From Oidiodendron maius Zn (taxonomy: Eukaryota; Ascomycota; Leotiomycetes; Myxotrichaceae), in contig KN832890.1 in assembly GCA_000827325.1 (NCBI GenBank), forward strand, positions 186,001-250,000: a DNA stretch of 64,000 nt, written 5' to 3'. The notes under the pieces were generated by a model. The model saw only the letters and a program-made list of their open reading frames with translations. It was not told the DNA's origin and made no database searches. Below are positions 22,619 to 35,675 of this stretch, in pieces (position 1 is the first letter of the stretch; every line of letters starts with the position of its first letter). A program made the translations under genes and the position numbers.

Positions 22619-24281
22619 ATGCACATTATATTTATAATTCCAAAAATGTCACAGCAGCTAGGGAAAACCCCCAGTCCATATCGCACTCTCGTGCACTGCT
22701 TAGCGCAGAGTTCATCAAGCTACGCAGACCTCGAAAGCTTTATCGGCAACAATGAGCACACATCGCAGCCTCGTGCTAAAATCACAAGGGTAACAATCCC
22801 TCAAGACCTTTCGACTTCGCCTAGCCTTCAAGTTAAGAATTTCGACGGGCCAGGTCATTTAGCTCATGACCTTCAGTCGACAAGGCTTTCAGATGGAAAT
22901 TGCCGTCTCTTCATCATAGAAAATATATGTTCCGAAACGGTTGTTCTCTTAGGAGAGCATCTTAACATCGACCCACAGTTCTTCGTAGACCACATAAAGA
23001 ATGAACCTTGGTACCGTATTGTCAATGTTGCGAAACGCATCCCAGCTCTACCTTCAAGCCAAAAACTGCAAGAATTTTTGCACATACGATTTATTGAGGC
23101 TCGCGCCTTGTCTAAATTTCAGCCCGAATTTCGCAGCAGTCATGTTGAAGACGTAAAAAATGAGATTGAAATGAGAATCGAAAATGGAAAGGAGCTGGAA
23201 ACTGACTCAGATGCAAAAAGCTTCATGTTGCCTGACGAAATGACAACCAGGATACCGCGAAAAGCTGGAAAGTTGAATCCAAGGACTAGGACGGGAGAAA
23301 ATTTCGAATCTGTTCTATGTACCAGACAAGCTGTCTCAGTATGGTTCAGCAAAACAGAGACTGGTGTAGAAGGGTGGACAGGCATGCCATAAACCTTATA
23401 AAATCATCGCCCACTGCTGACCATTCCAAGGCATCATACTCTTAGACCCGCCATTCAAACTTCCTTTCGGAAACTTATATTGTCGGCCAGTAGAATATCG
23501 AAGCTTCAACCCTCTCCCCAGCATCCTGAAGGACCATAATGATAAAGTCGCGCCAATATCGAACCGCGAAGTCCTCGCCCGTCATCTGAAAGAACGCTTT
23601 AATAATAACAGCACACTTCTTTCCGCTGCACGTTCTGACAGTTTTCTCTTTATTGGGGACTTATATCGACTCATCGCGTCTAACTGGATGGTAATAAATG
23701 AGTACGTGAATCGCGAGATGGCGACTATCGAATACACTCTAGAGAAGGAAGAGCCTACCTTTCGAGATCTCGAGGTCTACCTTAAAGATCTGTACATCTA
23801 TCGCCGACGCATCACTAAATACTACGAGCTGATCAGCGAAGCGAGAGATCAGTGCAGCAGACACGGACAAGCATGCTGGTCGCGATCCAGCTCCAGTATT
23901 ACAACAGAACATGCGAAGGACATGGAAGGTGATTTCGGCTATCTTCTAGCACGGTCGCAAGCCACAGCACAGCGAATTGAGAAGAATATCAACCTGCTTG
24001 CCTCGCTGGTGGCCATTGGTGCTGGGAAACAGGCTCTCGATGAGAACCATAGTGTGTCAAGGTTGAATTTGCTTGCAATTGTTTTCCTACCATTTTCAAC
24101 AATTGCCACAATTTTGGGGATGCAGGGGAATTATGCACCTGGTGCGGAAAGCTTTTGGTTATTTTGGGCTGTGGCTATTCCGCTGACAGCGGGGATTTTT
24201 GGGATGAGCGCACTTCATGGTTGGAACGCAAAGCTGTTAGTTTGTCGCATTGGGAGGAGGATAGCAAGGTTTAATTTCTAA
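22619..24281 (+). CDS. CorA-like transporter-family protein (copy 1)
   Basis: Exons 22619-23381 and 23431-24281 give 537 aa (528 if the second ATG at 22646 is used). The intron appears to be GC-AG (starting GCATGCC, CTGACC branch, AAG end), and the phase agrees only with this removal. The N-terminal 400 residues are a soluble helical funnel, with KNEPWYRIVNVAKRIPAL early on and a long YRRRITKYYELISEA helix near the membrane part. Two C-terminal helices follow (LLAIVFLPFSTIATILGMQ and SFWLFWAVAIPLTAGIFGM). CorA channels conduct Mg2+ through a GMN pore loop; here it is GMQ (484-486). Fungal genomes carry many such divergent CorA-like proteins of unsettled function. Placement in the plasma membrane is inferred. 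Confidence 0.8.
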
Positions 24282-24673
24282 AATTTGTCTACCTGTACTC
24301 CACATCTTTTATCTATCCCAATACTCATTACTTAGACTGCTTCTTGCAATCTATTTGCGTGAGGACACTTTGCTATTGCAGTTCCTACCACTTGGCGAGC
24401 TATTCCATTGCGGAATCATATAAACAATTACACAGCTTGCCGTATTTAGGACACCTCTAATCGGCTCTGTTATGGTATATTTTTGCTGGTCCTATGGCAG
24501 TATCAAGAAAACTTAGTTTACAATTAGTAAAGTAGGAAATATTAACAATAGATACAATTTTATAGCCTACAATCCATTCATAATTCTATGTGCTATTGTA
24601 GCCGCCTTTCCCCTCGCGATTCCTAGGGAAGACTTTGTCCTAGCGTAGGAGTAAAGTTAAGGAAATACAATTG
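24282..24673. other. Intergenic between convergent genes
   Basis: AT-rich 3' flanks of the CorA-like and multicopper oxidase genes; nothing else seen. Confidence 0.5.
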
Positions 24674-26894
24674 CTACTCTGCTATATTACGATCAAGCTG
24701 CATTAAACAATGCTGCTTTGCATTCAGTCCAACTACACTCTGGCTGTAGCCTTGGTGCTCATCACCGAGCACGTGGAAAGCCATGCTCATCCCACTTGCT
24801 TGGTGCCACATGATGTGGCAATGCAATGCCCAGATGCCTTCATTATCAGCCAGAAATCTGATAACCACATATCCATACGGCGGCACGTAGACAGTATCTT
24901 TCCGTATCGGATTAATAAGGTTAAATGGACCACCCCGTGGGGGTCTTGATGGGTTAAATGGGTTGTAGTAATCCCAACCACCCTTCCCTTCATAAGACGA
25001 GATTACATAAAAGTCAAAACCGTGCTATGTTATTCACTGTCAGCTAATACTACTCTAGACAATGTCAGGCTAGGAGCCTTACAAGGTGGAACGGATGGCC
25101 GGTACCATCGATATTATTAATTGTTAATTCAACCCATCCTGGTTTGGATCCGGTCCAAGGGACAAGTTGATGGTTGTCCCAATGCTCGCGATCTAGAGTA
25201 ATTAGAGGCATGCTTTGCGGCTCCCAGGTGGTGTGGTTAATAAATCCCTTGGGGATGCTATTCTGATGGGCTAGAACCTCAACAACAGTATATAGCACGA
25301 AGGTCTTCTGTGCATCTGGTAGTGGGTCACTGAGCGTGGGTCCCACTGCATCTCGAAGATAAAATTTGTGGATTTCGGTTTCCTTAGTCACCAGCTGCCG
25401 CGTTGGAAACTCTGTAGAGAGGAGGAAGGATTGATTAGATGTTAGGGCGAAGTTTGGCCATAAGAAATATCTATCACCATTAAATTCAAATACAAGACCT
25501 GTGACAAAAGTAATCTACTTACTCGGTATCCAGCTCAATAATTAGCTCACTGTCAGTGTCAATGGCCGACTCCGGCCATTCTACCATGAAATCTACCCTC
25601 TCTGCAGGATAAAGGACTCCAACAGAATTTGCGGGATGTGAAATAACCGGCTGGCCTCCGTCTACTTGGATGACATTCATTTCGGAATCCGGTATTGTTA
25701 ACGATATTCCAGTCAGAGAACTGCAGTTATTAATTTTACCATATATTGAATTTTATTAATTAACTTACCCGACGTTAACAAGACGAATTCTGTAACGATC
25801 TTTTTTGTTTAATAAAAGGCGCGGCCTCTGTATCTCGCTGCAATTAACAGGGGCTGCGGGAATTGCCATCGAACACTCAAAGTATCCGAGACCATTTATA
25901 AGTAGTGAGTCAGGGCATGGCTAGTCACTCAGCTTTTGATACCATAATGTTGGTGTAGGGGACAAACCTCGTGGCCTGTACTAGTGCGACTTAAAAACTT
26001 GCCAAGGACATCTTTGGAGGGCGAATGATACCAATCACCAACCAGGAATAACAGTTCATTATCATATTGAAGGGGTAACTTTTCAGCAGCTTTAGAATTG
26101 TGAACAACTAAGCCGCCGTATAGACCATCTCCTCTTTGGACTTCTGAATGTGCGTGATACCTGCAAGAAGTTAGGCTTCTTCTTTCGACTTTTCATCGGT
26201 TCTATTTACCAAAATGTTCCCGCTTGATCACCAATTGGGACTCGATATGTGAATTTCTCCCCTGGCAAAATAGAGCACTGGGTAATGCCGACCGGGCCGT
26301 CCATATGATTTGCGCCTGTTAGTATCTGTCAACCTTAGACACTCTAATCTGCAGGAGATAATAGTATAAATACCTCTCATATGTAGTCCATGCCAGTGTA
26401 GAGACACCCCTTCATCTAGGAGATTAATGACTTCAATCTCGAGAGTGTCACCAGACCGAGCTTCGACCGTCGGACCTGGAAAACGATCTACCATCATCAG
26501 ATTCCGATTCCGAAACACGACTTTGATTGCCGTTTGACGTACTATTTATAAGCAAAACATCCTTTTCAACACCATCTGGAGCAATTTTGGCCCTCGTAAT
26601 ATTCCATACGAATTGCCTAACGCCTGGTTCGCGCGACACATGGTCCGCAGGATGCAGTAATAGCTTCAGATCCCGATTAAGGGTCTCAGTTATTTGTTTC
26701 TCGGGTATCTTTAGAACAGAATGCCATTGTGGATAGAGGATGAGGAACGAAGAAAATATAAGGAGCAGAGTTGCTGCGAAGGCCAGACCACAATCCCTGC
26801 CTCTCCAAGTATAGCGACGAGTCTCATTTTCTTGTTTCCATCTCGCTGCCAGCTCGTCATCGTAGCCAAGCAGCGATTCCTCAATTTCTGACAT
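24674..26894 (-). CDS. Membrane-anchored multicopper oxidase (laccase-like)
   Basis: Exons (minus) 26894-26543, 26487-26374, 26315-26210, 26160-25968, 25920-25769, 25720-25551, 25498-25083 and 25024-24674 give 617 aa. The N-terminus is a type II anchor: about 33 charged residues, then CGLAFAATLLLIFSSFLILY. Three cupredoxin domains follow. All four copper motifs are visible: HWHG (about 148), HAHSEVQRGDGLYG (about 192), HPFHLHG (497-503) and HCHIMWHQASGM (569-580). The residue ten after the type 1 Cys is Met, which predicts low redox potential. The third motif ends HGF rather than the usual HGH. Such enzymes oxidise phenols or pigment precursors, or Fe2+, with O2, probably at the cell surface or in secretory compartments. 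The intron at 25550-25499 uses GTGAGC, which alone keeps the RYFLWPNFALTSNQSF segment in frame. Confidence 0.88.
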
Positions 26895-27795
26895 TACAAT
26901 CTATTTGATATGTCATTATTGAAGGGCAGACATTTATAACATCTTGGGACATGGAAAAGGAAGAAAAGATGCTGAGCTTCCAGTTGCCTTTCTAGGTATC
27001 TGATTCTGGAGATCAGACACTAACGCGATATTGAAGCCCATCCATAAGCATGCAATACGACACCCAAGCTTCTCATTAATTTTTTTAAATGCACTCACCC
27101 CTCAATTGCTACGTAAAATTCTCGCACGTGGGAAAGGTGCCAAGGGACCATTTGATGAGAGGTTTAAATGCCTGTCACCAAAAGTGGGATATACAGCAGG
27201 CTACTATGAAGTGAGCCAACCACGCAAAGCTGATCTATTGAAACTTGGCCAACAAATCCTTTGGTCCTCCATGGCATTAGTGGCCCCGCTATATAGAGCT
27301 CTTTTTCATACATTTCAATTTCTTTTCGTTCCTCGTAACAGCGCTAACCATGGAGTTAATTAGCCGGCCCAGGTTCGAAGCTACTAATCCCAGTAGTATG
27401 CCCTTGGTAGCTTACTTGTCTCCGAGCACTTGATTGTGGTAATCGGTACACGTGCTCGTCATTCAACGCTGATAGAGGGGTAAAGATGCTTGCAGTGATC
27501 TGCACGGTAGGTAGGCTCTGGAACATGAAGAGAACATTATAGAGCGCATAGCTTTGCATATCCCTGAAAGAGCAAGCGTAGGAATTGTAACGATACATAC
27601 TTCATTTGCCGACGGGGCCTCCATTGGGCCATGACATCTCTTCTTATTCCCTCGCTCACATATGCTAGCCCATTTCATGTAAATATATAGATACGATTGC
27701 CCTTAAGAGTCTTTCCCAATAAACTTGCAATGCCAAGCACTCAAGTCCCGTAAATCAGCCGCCTCTAAAGGATCTCAAATTGCTCCCCAGCCACA
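26895..27795. other. Divergent intergenic region (oxidase / phospholipase promoters)
   Basis: No supported gene; frames at 27031-27363 and 27356-27678 are unrecognisable. A TATA-like AATATATAGATACG lies about 110 bases before the phospholipase start. Confidence 0.45.
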
Positions 27796-30300
27796 ATGTC
27801 TAAGTATATTGCGTTGCTGGCACTTTCTGGCACTGTCAATGGTGTCTCGCTCCAGGATGTGAAACATGTGATAATGTTAATGCAAGAGAATCGTTCTTTT
27901 CAACATGTGAGTTGTGGAGCCCACCGGCACAGTCTATTTTGTAAGGATCTGCCTTCTAACTATTGTAGTATTTCGGGACTATGGCAGGCGTTCGAGGCTT
28001 TGCCGATCCCAACGTGCAGGTCAATCCCGACGGCCGATCTGTTTGGTACCAGTAAGTATGGCGTGCATCCTACAGATTAGATGGCAGTATGCATGTGTCT
28101 ATATGCACCATCTAACAAGGCGTTCAGGAATGCTACCGGCCTGACCAATGAGGCTGACTACCTCCTCCCCTACTGGCTGAACTACCTTGGCGGGGAGGAA
28201 ACGTTCAACAAGAGTCAGTGTCTCTGCGCTGGTGCCAACAATTGGATTCCTACCCAACAGGCCATGAACAATGGCCTTAACAATATGTGGGCACATGTAG
28301 CAACGCCCCAGTCATGGGGCTATTTCAAGCGACAGGATATTCCGTATCACTTCGCTCTGGCCGAGGCCTACACAGTCGGTGACGAGTACTTCGTATGCAT
28401 TCATCTTTTACTCTTCTTTATGGAAGACTAATGCTCTGCTAAGGCTAGTATTACTTCAAACACTGATCCAAATCGATGGTTCTGGCAGGTTCGCTCATTT
28501 CCATTTATATCACTGCATCTTTTTATTTGGCCGTTAAGAGCTTTCGTTATAATATAACGCTGTAGCAAGTCACTTTCATTCATTTTTGTGCAGTTTTAGT
28601 AACTCTTGCATATTTTGATTTAGTCTGGAACAATCAATGTTCCTGGAGGCTACCAGGAGCTTGGATCTGGTGGTGTTGTCCTAGATGATAACCAGCAGAA
28701 CGGTAATAAATTAACCCTGGCAACTCTAATATTTTGAACTAAACAAGATTATATAGGCTGCGAGGGGGTGAACTTGAATTGCCTCCCCCTCCAATGGCCA
28801 GCCTTCGCCCAATACCTCGATGAAGCCGGTGTTGACTGGCGATCGTACCAGAGCTCCTACGACTGGGCTACCAATAACGGCTTGTTCTACTTTCAGGCTT
28901 TTCAGGAGGCAGCCGTGAACTCCAGTTTGTATCAGCGAGGCCTTACTTTTGATGGCGATAACGGTCTAGCTGCCTTCCAGTCAGCCGCAGCCAGTGGGAC
29001 GCTTCCAGAAGTCAGTTGGGTCTTCCCCCCAGGCGCCTTACAAGAGCATTCACCGAACGCGCCCAACGATGGAGCGTGGTTTATTAATCAAATTGTTGAT
29101 GCCGCTATACACGGAAAGAACTACAACGAGACTATCGTTATGATCAACTACGATGGTAAGCAAAGCCTTCTCTTCATTTTGTACAAGCGTAACCTACAAA
29201 ATCTAACAATGGGTGGCAGAGGGTGGTGGCTGGGGTGATGCCGTCCTTCCTCTGGTCTCTCCTAATGGAACAAAGGGGGAGTGGTTCGAGGATCCATATG
29301 GGGAGCTGGGGTACACCTTTTCCGGGCCAGGTGAGACCTATCCCTATTGCAAATAATATTGTTTTACGAAGATTAATTCCTTTGACAGGAGTTCGCATCC
29401 CTTTAATTATTATTTCCCCATTTACCCGCGGTGGTAATATATTCACAGAGCGTGCCGATCACTCCTCAATGATTATGTTTGTTGGTATGTAATCCACGCC
29501 GAACTCTACGCCTCTAGCCACTCACCTAATATATGCAGAACACTTCCTCGAAGCTAAGGGATACGAGAATATCACAACTAGCCAGCTCTCTGACTGGAGA
29601 CGAGAACATATGTCGAACCTTCTCAACGCCTTTGACTTTGAAAATGTGAGTCCTCATTATAGTTCAATGGAGTTCTTTTGCCCTCTAACCAAAAATTGAA
29701 TATTAGCCTGACTACAGCATCCCGGATCTTCCCCAACCCAAGACTCCTATCGAAAACTCCAATGGTCAAATCATTGGTCTGTACTCCGGCTATTGCAGCC
29801 AGGTCTGGCCTGGGAGCTGTTCTGGAAGCGAATACGTCTCGGGTATACCATACGGCAACCAGACGGAGGCAGAGGCACTCTATTTCGAAGATGGCTTCAA
29901 GAGCGTGCGCGGATACCTGACCGAGGGGCACTATTTGGTTTTCGAGGCTAATGGTTACGCGCTCTCCAACCTTGATACCGCCAACAAACAGTTCAACACT
30001 ACCAAGGCCACTGCCACTCGCGATGACATCCATCAACGGTGGGTTCTTCATGCTCTAGCCGAAGAGGGTACCACGTTCTATATAACAAGTGCTGTCGATG
30101 GCAAGTACATCTCGCAGCACTCAAGTCTATCCATATCAGAGAGCGGTGCTGAAACCTACAATATCACGTATACTGGTAGTGGAGAGTACATTCTTCAAAA
30201 AGAGAATGGCGCATATTTAAACATTCAACCTGGAGGAGGTCTCTCTTTTGACAGCACACCAGTTGGCTATAAATTATACAGTGTTACATACCACAGCTAG
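27796..30300 (+). CDS. Secreted phosphatidylcholine-type phospholipase C
   Basis: Ten exons: 27796-27906, 27969-28051, 28128-28392, 28444-28488, 28624-28702, 28757-29155, 29220-29330, 29389-29484, 29539-29645 and 29707-30300; 629 aa. A short hydrophobic leader (YIALLALSGTVNG) suggests secretion. The phosphoesterase core has the family starter HVIMLMQENRSF, YFGTMAGVRGFADPNV, the central WPAFAQYLDEAGVDWRSYQ, MINYDEGGGWGD with metal ligands, and GPGVRIPLIIISPF then ADHSSMIMFVEHFLE. The C-terminal 130 residues (TEGHYLVFEANGYAL onwards) are the extra domain seen in non-haemolytic PLCs. It hydrolyses phosphocholine lipids, perhaps for phosphate scavenging or host-membrane damage. It diverges from the oxidase gene. 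Confidence 0.9.
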
Positions 30301-30461
30301 GAGTGCTCGTACAAATATATACGGCACATGATTAACGCTCGTTGCGATTATGCAGTGAAAATCCCGGCCAATGTCAGCCTAAAAATCCTCTGCAAATGTA
30401 GCATCCAAGTCCCGCCAAAGCTAGCTATCTGACCAAATATATGAAATACACAACCTAACTG

Positions 30462-31594
30462 TTAAGCCTCGTCCAGGAGCTTGTCAGAATGGTTTCCCCG
30501 AGCACGAAGACGATGCCTAAAAATGCTCGCCATCCATCTTCTCTTCACCCTCACTGGCCGACATGCCCAGCAAAGCAAACACGGCCCACCAGCAATCATC
30601 AGTCCAAGCACTATCAAATGATCTCCAATCCAGAGGAACATAACATTATCCCAATTCTTCCAGGTTTCACCACGAGCTTGGGTGAAGAAGATCCAAGGAT
30701 CGGTTCCGGGACGATTATCCAACATGATGCGGTACAGATGATTCTCAGGAGTGGTGGAGGAGTGGTATTCTTGCCATATGGCGGTTTCGAACCATTGGCC
30801 ACTGGCATAACTAATTGTAACATAGGGGAAGAAATAGTTGTAATCATAAGTAAGTAAAGAGTCGGTGAGAAGTTTCCAGAAGGGGTGACTTGGTTTGGAA
30901 CCAAGGATATTGTTACTGAGTGCGCCATGACCCCCGTCGACCGTCCAGGCTGGATAGTAGAGGAATGGAGTGAGACTTTCAAGACAGCCCTGATGAATTT
31001 ATGAGTTGGTGCTTCAGAATACCGAAAATAGGGGAAGAGAAAGTAACAGATATGACGAATATAGGCTACACACGTTGTCTAAGTCAAGATAAATTCCGCC
31101 ATAATGATGCATCAAAAAATATCGCAATGCATCGACTCGTTGGACCGGATACCTGTAACCATCATACGTCTTGATAAAATGGGGATAGTTAGCTTCCAGA
31201 AAATCTCGTGACTTTTCCTCCGTCCACAGCTAGACAAATGATTAACTCATTTTCGAGAAGATAGAACTGCGGTTCCACATAGCAGGCTCCTACTTACCAT
31301 ATACTCCCAGTCTTCGTTCAAGCTGATGCATGTTTGTCGCAAATCATCCCAATCCGAGGGGAGGAGCTGGTTCTGGTGGCGCCAGTCGTGATAGACCTGA
31401 TGTATAATTTTGGGGATGAGCTGCGGTCTCTGCTGCCCCCCGGGTTCGGCATATGCTGATGCGATCTCCTGCTGTGTAATGGCGACGCCCGAATGTTCAA
31501 AGAAGAGCTGGACGAAAGCAAGGATGCGAGAGACGAGCAATCCCAGCGTCACAAGAAGAAAGAGAGCGATGAGAAGGATCAGGCGGGGCCGCAT
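30462..31594 (-). CDS. GT32 OCH1-like / inositolphosphoceramide mannosyltransferase
   Basis: Exons (minus) 31594-31298, 31229-31074 and 30989-30462 give 326 aa. The ATG at 31594 opens a type II membrane anchor (LILLIALFLLVTLGLLVSRI, about 5-24). The DXD sugar-nucleotide motif sits in GGIYLDLDN (D148, D150), preceded by IPKIIHQVYHDW and RYPVQRVDALRYFLMHHYGG, all hallmarks of the Gly_transf_sug/GT32 fold. A second membrane-like segment (FLWIGDHLIVLGLMIAGG) is near the C-terminus, as in the Sur1/Csh1/Imt1 type that mannosylates inositolphosphoceramides in the Golgi. Convergent with the phospholipase gene. I am sure of the superfamily, less of the acceptor. Confidence 0.88.
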
Positions 31595-32684
31595 AATGCT
31601 CTGCTCGTAGAAACTATATCGCGCCGGGCTTTCCCAGCCACCCTTTCTGTGTAACAAACATTGTGCCAATGTTTGGAGAGCTTCAAATGTGTAGAGCGCT
31701 CAAAAAAACAGTATATGAAAACGTATTAATAGAAGGTTAACATGAGACCAGTCACAAGAGAGGATGTCGGCACGGGCACAATAAGATTTCAGCTTGTATC
31801 CGAGACTCTCGTTTCTGGTTCATCTCTGCTGCCTGGGGGATTTGCTCCGAACCCACAGTAGTAATCTTAATTAAAGGATTAAATGGTTGAAAGGGCTCCT
31901 TCCAATGGCTCTAAGCCTAAATTGCATTAGTATTACCAGTTTTACCAGTTTTATTCGTTCAAACTGGTGATATACCATTCGAGATTAGCGCCGAGTGGAT
32001 TGAACCCCTTTACCATAAACTGGGTCAGTGACATCTCAATCATTATGAAAGTACAGTGCTTATAATGTAATTAAGCGTGTACCATACAGGATAAAAGGCC
32101 GGCAAGTTCCCCAAGAGAGTGTCATTTCCCAATGTAGTTTCTAAGAATTTGCTCCTGTTTCCTGTGCCAGATTGACTATCCTTCCGTTCTCACAGAAGGA
32201 TAGATTACTTGCTCGGCTATCAACCAATCATTCACCAGCAGACAGAAGCGAATCGCAAAAAGCTGCCTCCCCATTCAATTGTTTGCATATAGGATAGTCT
32301 ATACGACTGTGTGGCCAATAAGTGGTTGAGCTTTATCACTTGAAAGCGTTAAAGATATATTTACCCCCAGTCTCAAGGACTAGTTCCTCCTCAGCAACTA
32401 GGTCGGGCCCAGCAGCTGTAGCTTCCTCAAACTTAGTGACTTCAGTAGCGACTGTGCCTCCCTTTCCTGTCCTTATTGATAGCATCCCATGGTCCAAAGT
32501 CATCCTGTATTGAGGGTTCATGATCTGGAATTTGCGGTTCGAAGGCAGTTTTGCCTGTCTTATGACCTCCCGGTCTTCAGCACTCTACTAAATAAGCTGG
32601 CATATAAGTCCCGCTAGAGGTACACAGATACCTGACAGTGACATTTAAGAACCTTATCAGGATTTAGTCTTCAAAAAAAGTAGC
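31595..32684. other. Intergenic with one short doubtful frame
   Basis: Mostly AT-rich and featureless. A 61-codon minus frame at 32336-32521 from an ATG (MNPQYRMTLDHGMLSIRTGK then acidic) is open but matches nothing I know and is probably chance or a relic. Confidence 0.4.
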
Positions 32685-35124
32685 TTAAAGAATAACTCCT
32701 TCCCAGTTAAGGTCCCAAATACTCTCTGTCTTCTCGAAATCAAAAATTGTGTCGCTGACAGGGTCCCCCACCGGATCCGAGTAGGTATCAAACGGTTTAT
32801 TATTTAAATCGTGGAATGAAAGAGCCAGGTCTAACAACGACTCACTTTCACTTGGGGCTAACGCATTAGCTTGATTATATACCCCATTAGTCGCTCTACC
32901 TCTAGCCGTTTCACTGCATATAACGGGTGACCCCCCTAGTCTTTGCGACAGTAATGGATAATTCTCCTGCGACGTAGGAACCCGTAGAGTGCGACATCCT
33001 ATCGGTCGGTGGGTGTCAGTGGAGACGCGAGCGCCATCATTAGCGTACGGAGAAAGCGTAGGCTTCAATCTGAACAGCTCTGGCATTAGTTTGTTCTGAG
33101 GAGCTGGCTCTCCATACCCTATGCGTTTTACATAACAGATTGCTGCCCTTGATAACTTTTCTAAGATCAGACCGTAGCGTTTTGCTTGCGGACTGTTTCT
33201 GGCAAAATGCCGCAGTACTTCATCTGCTTGCTGGATGGCGCGTTCGCATTCCTCTAATACACCCAGTCTACCAAAATATGCAGAGCAAACTGTCAAAGCA
33301 GCGACAAATGTCCATGCGCTAGGCATGTCAGAATCAAGCGTCAGATAGCAAACGGATAGGATGACTTACACAGTCAGCGGCATGTTGTTGAAAAGCATGT
33401 CTGCTGTCATTAATTCATGCAATAGCTGAATTGTCTTGATTGCAGAATCAATCGACTGCGTTGCTCCATACATAATGTCGGTATAGAGCTGTGCATCGGC
33501 GTCATTTGTTCCTCCATCCATTTTTGTCGTTGCCATTGCCCGACTGTATTTTGCTCGAAGGCTGACGATAAGAAATGGGCGCGTTAGCAGCATCATGGTG
33601 AAGTAATAGTTGCAGGCGACACTCGAATTCCGAAGTATATACCGGTGGTATCCTCGAGGAGATCTGGCTGGGGAGTTTGACATATTGACAGTTCGCAATT
33701 CGTTGGGAATCTTAGAGCTTGCTTCTTGCAATTCTTGGGAGATTTGCTGGAGTAATCCTAATGGTACGGTTTGCTTTGTATAAACTTCGTTGACCGTTCG
33801 TTCTAAGAACGAGAAGGCGCGAGCGGACTCTAGAAGGCCCAATTCCTGGCAGAAATCCGGGGAGTTAGGGTCTGACAACAAGAGTTGTTCGTCAAGAACA
33901 GTAGAATCGGTGGTAAGGATTGCAGAGGTCCGACCCATCATGGCACAGAAGAACAAGTCGTGGTAGCGCAAAGTCCTCCAGATTCGTTCCCTATATATAT
34001 AATTTAGCAATGGCTAGATTAAATTTACGGGACTTGAATATTCTCACCTTAGTCGACCTTCACTTTCAGGAAAGTCGGCGTTTGTCTCATCTCTATGACA
34101 GCCTAGAGACTTTGCCGCGCTGATCGCAATCCCAAGATTCAGATACGCGCCATTTCGTTGCGAGCAGCCCAGCATATACAAACAGATTAATATGAAGGCC
34201 TGGACAGTTTCCAGGGTTGGGTAGTTCGTCAGTTCCAGTAACGCAATCTCTCGGCCGCGACTATGAAATGACTGAGCACGATGGATGTCTATCGCGGTCG
34301 CAGAGCGGGCTTGCGATGCATATGCAATGGAAAGGTACAGGACTGCAGTTCTACCACTATTCGTCTCAAGAGAACCACTAGCCCACTGACTAAGGAGATC
34401 TTCGAGATAATGCCGTCCGAATATATCGACTATGCCACAGGTCTAATACGATGTGTCAAGATTAGATCTACGGTCTCTGAAATCTCCAAGGGCGGATACC
34501 ATACCGCTGCAAAGAATACGTCAATTAGATCCTCGATATCATGAATATTTGTCATGTTACATGACAGGATATCTTCTTCACGCACAGGCGGCACCTCCTC
34601 GTAGACAGGGAAATTCCCTACATCAGCGGCGATGGTAGCTAGACGCATTTCACCCTCTATTAATTCTTGAATATTTTGCAAAAATGAGAGAGCAGCGCAA
34701 TGCCCTAGATATACTAGTCGTAGTCAGCATAAAAAGTATCCTTGAAAAGGTCACCTCATGTGCGACACATACAAACTCTCCCTTTGGTATCATATAAATT
34801 GTGTGGCAATTTAGGTACTGCAACGTCCGTCATCCGACCGGCTGGTTGATTGACGACATCGCCTTCAGGCGACTGAGTTCCATCCGAAAAGGGAGCTGCA
34901 GCATGCCCTGGTGAACTGGATTCCTGTCCTGTTCCTATATGCTTTCGACGATGACGGCCATAGGATCTCTCATGGGTCGAGTAGGCGCAGTTATTAGATC
35001 TTTCACGTTTCCGACATTGAACACATGGAGCCCGCCCATCACACTTTTGTTTCGTGGCCCGACAGTAGAGACATGCCTTGGCGATTCGCTGCCGAGACTC
35101 TTCTAACACTTTGGGGCGTGGCAT
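32685..35124 (-). CDS. Zn2Cys6 fungal-specific transcription factor
   Basis: Exons (minus) 35124-34773, 34704-34505, 34442-34048, 33990-33370 and 33318-32685 give 733 aa. The zinc cluster is at residues 18-46 (CLYCRATKQKC, CVQCRKRERSNNC), followed by basic SYGRHRRKH. The Fungal_trans middle region is complete: HCAALSFLQNIQELI, GIVDIFGRHYLEDLL, YMLGCSQRNGAYLNLGIAISAAKSLG, RIWRTLRYHDLFFCAMMGR and NYYFTMMLLTRPFLI. An acidic C-terminal tail is the likely activation domain. It binds CGG-type sites as a dimer. Its position, 550 bases from the lyase gene and next to an 11-base CCG repeat promoter, makes it the prime candidate regulator of the lyase/monooxygenase/MFS set. Confidence 0.87.
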
Positions 35125-35675
35125 ATTGCTATCAGCCAGCAATGAGGTTATAGACGGACCTTACAGTAGGTATCTAGGAAAAATAACCCTTCTGTTTTCT
35201 CCACTTTCGCAGGTCTGTAAGCGGACAGAACTGCCGACAACTGTAACCGCCTCGAGCCGAGCCACTAATAAAATGCACTGGGTGACAAGACATTTGCCAG
35301 TTTATGTGAGAATGAGTAATGCTCCTTGATGGCCATGACATCAAGCACTAATCATTACCTGCGAAGCCACTCACGGGCCGGAGATTACTTTATAGGTATA
35401 GCCCACGACACTTCTCCTGTGTCTTATTCTATGCCCCTTAATACAAACTAGGATATATAGCTGGGCTAGTATGACGCCTATGAAATAAGACGAGGGAATA
35501 ATATTTGTAATGCTAGCGAAGAAGTGTCAGGAGTTCAATAGAAAAGCTTGGTGTCATATTAATCAATTTGCTCGAGCCCCATAAGTCAGGTTATCCTAAA
35601 ATATCTCATTTGCGGACTTGTTACAAGCATAATACATGGCGTCCCCCCAGCCTACATCGCCCTTATTTGACATCT
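35125..35675. other. Intergenic, promoter of the Zn2Cys6 regulator
   Basis: No gene seen; frames here are short. It holds the upstream region of the regulator and the 3' flank of the DUF4863 gene. Confidence 0.5.
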
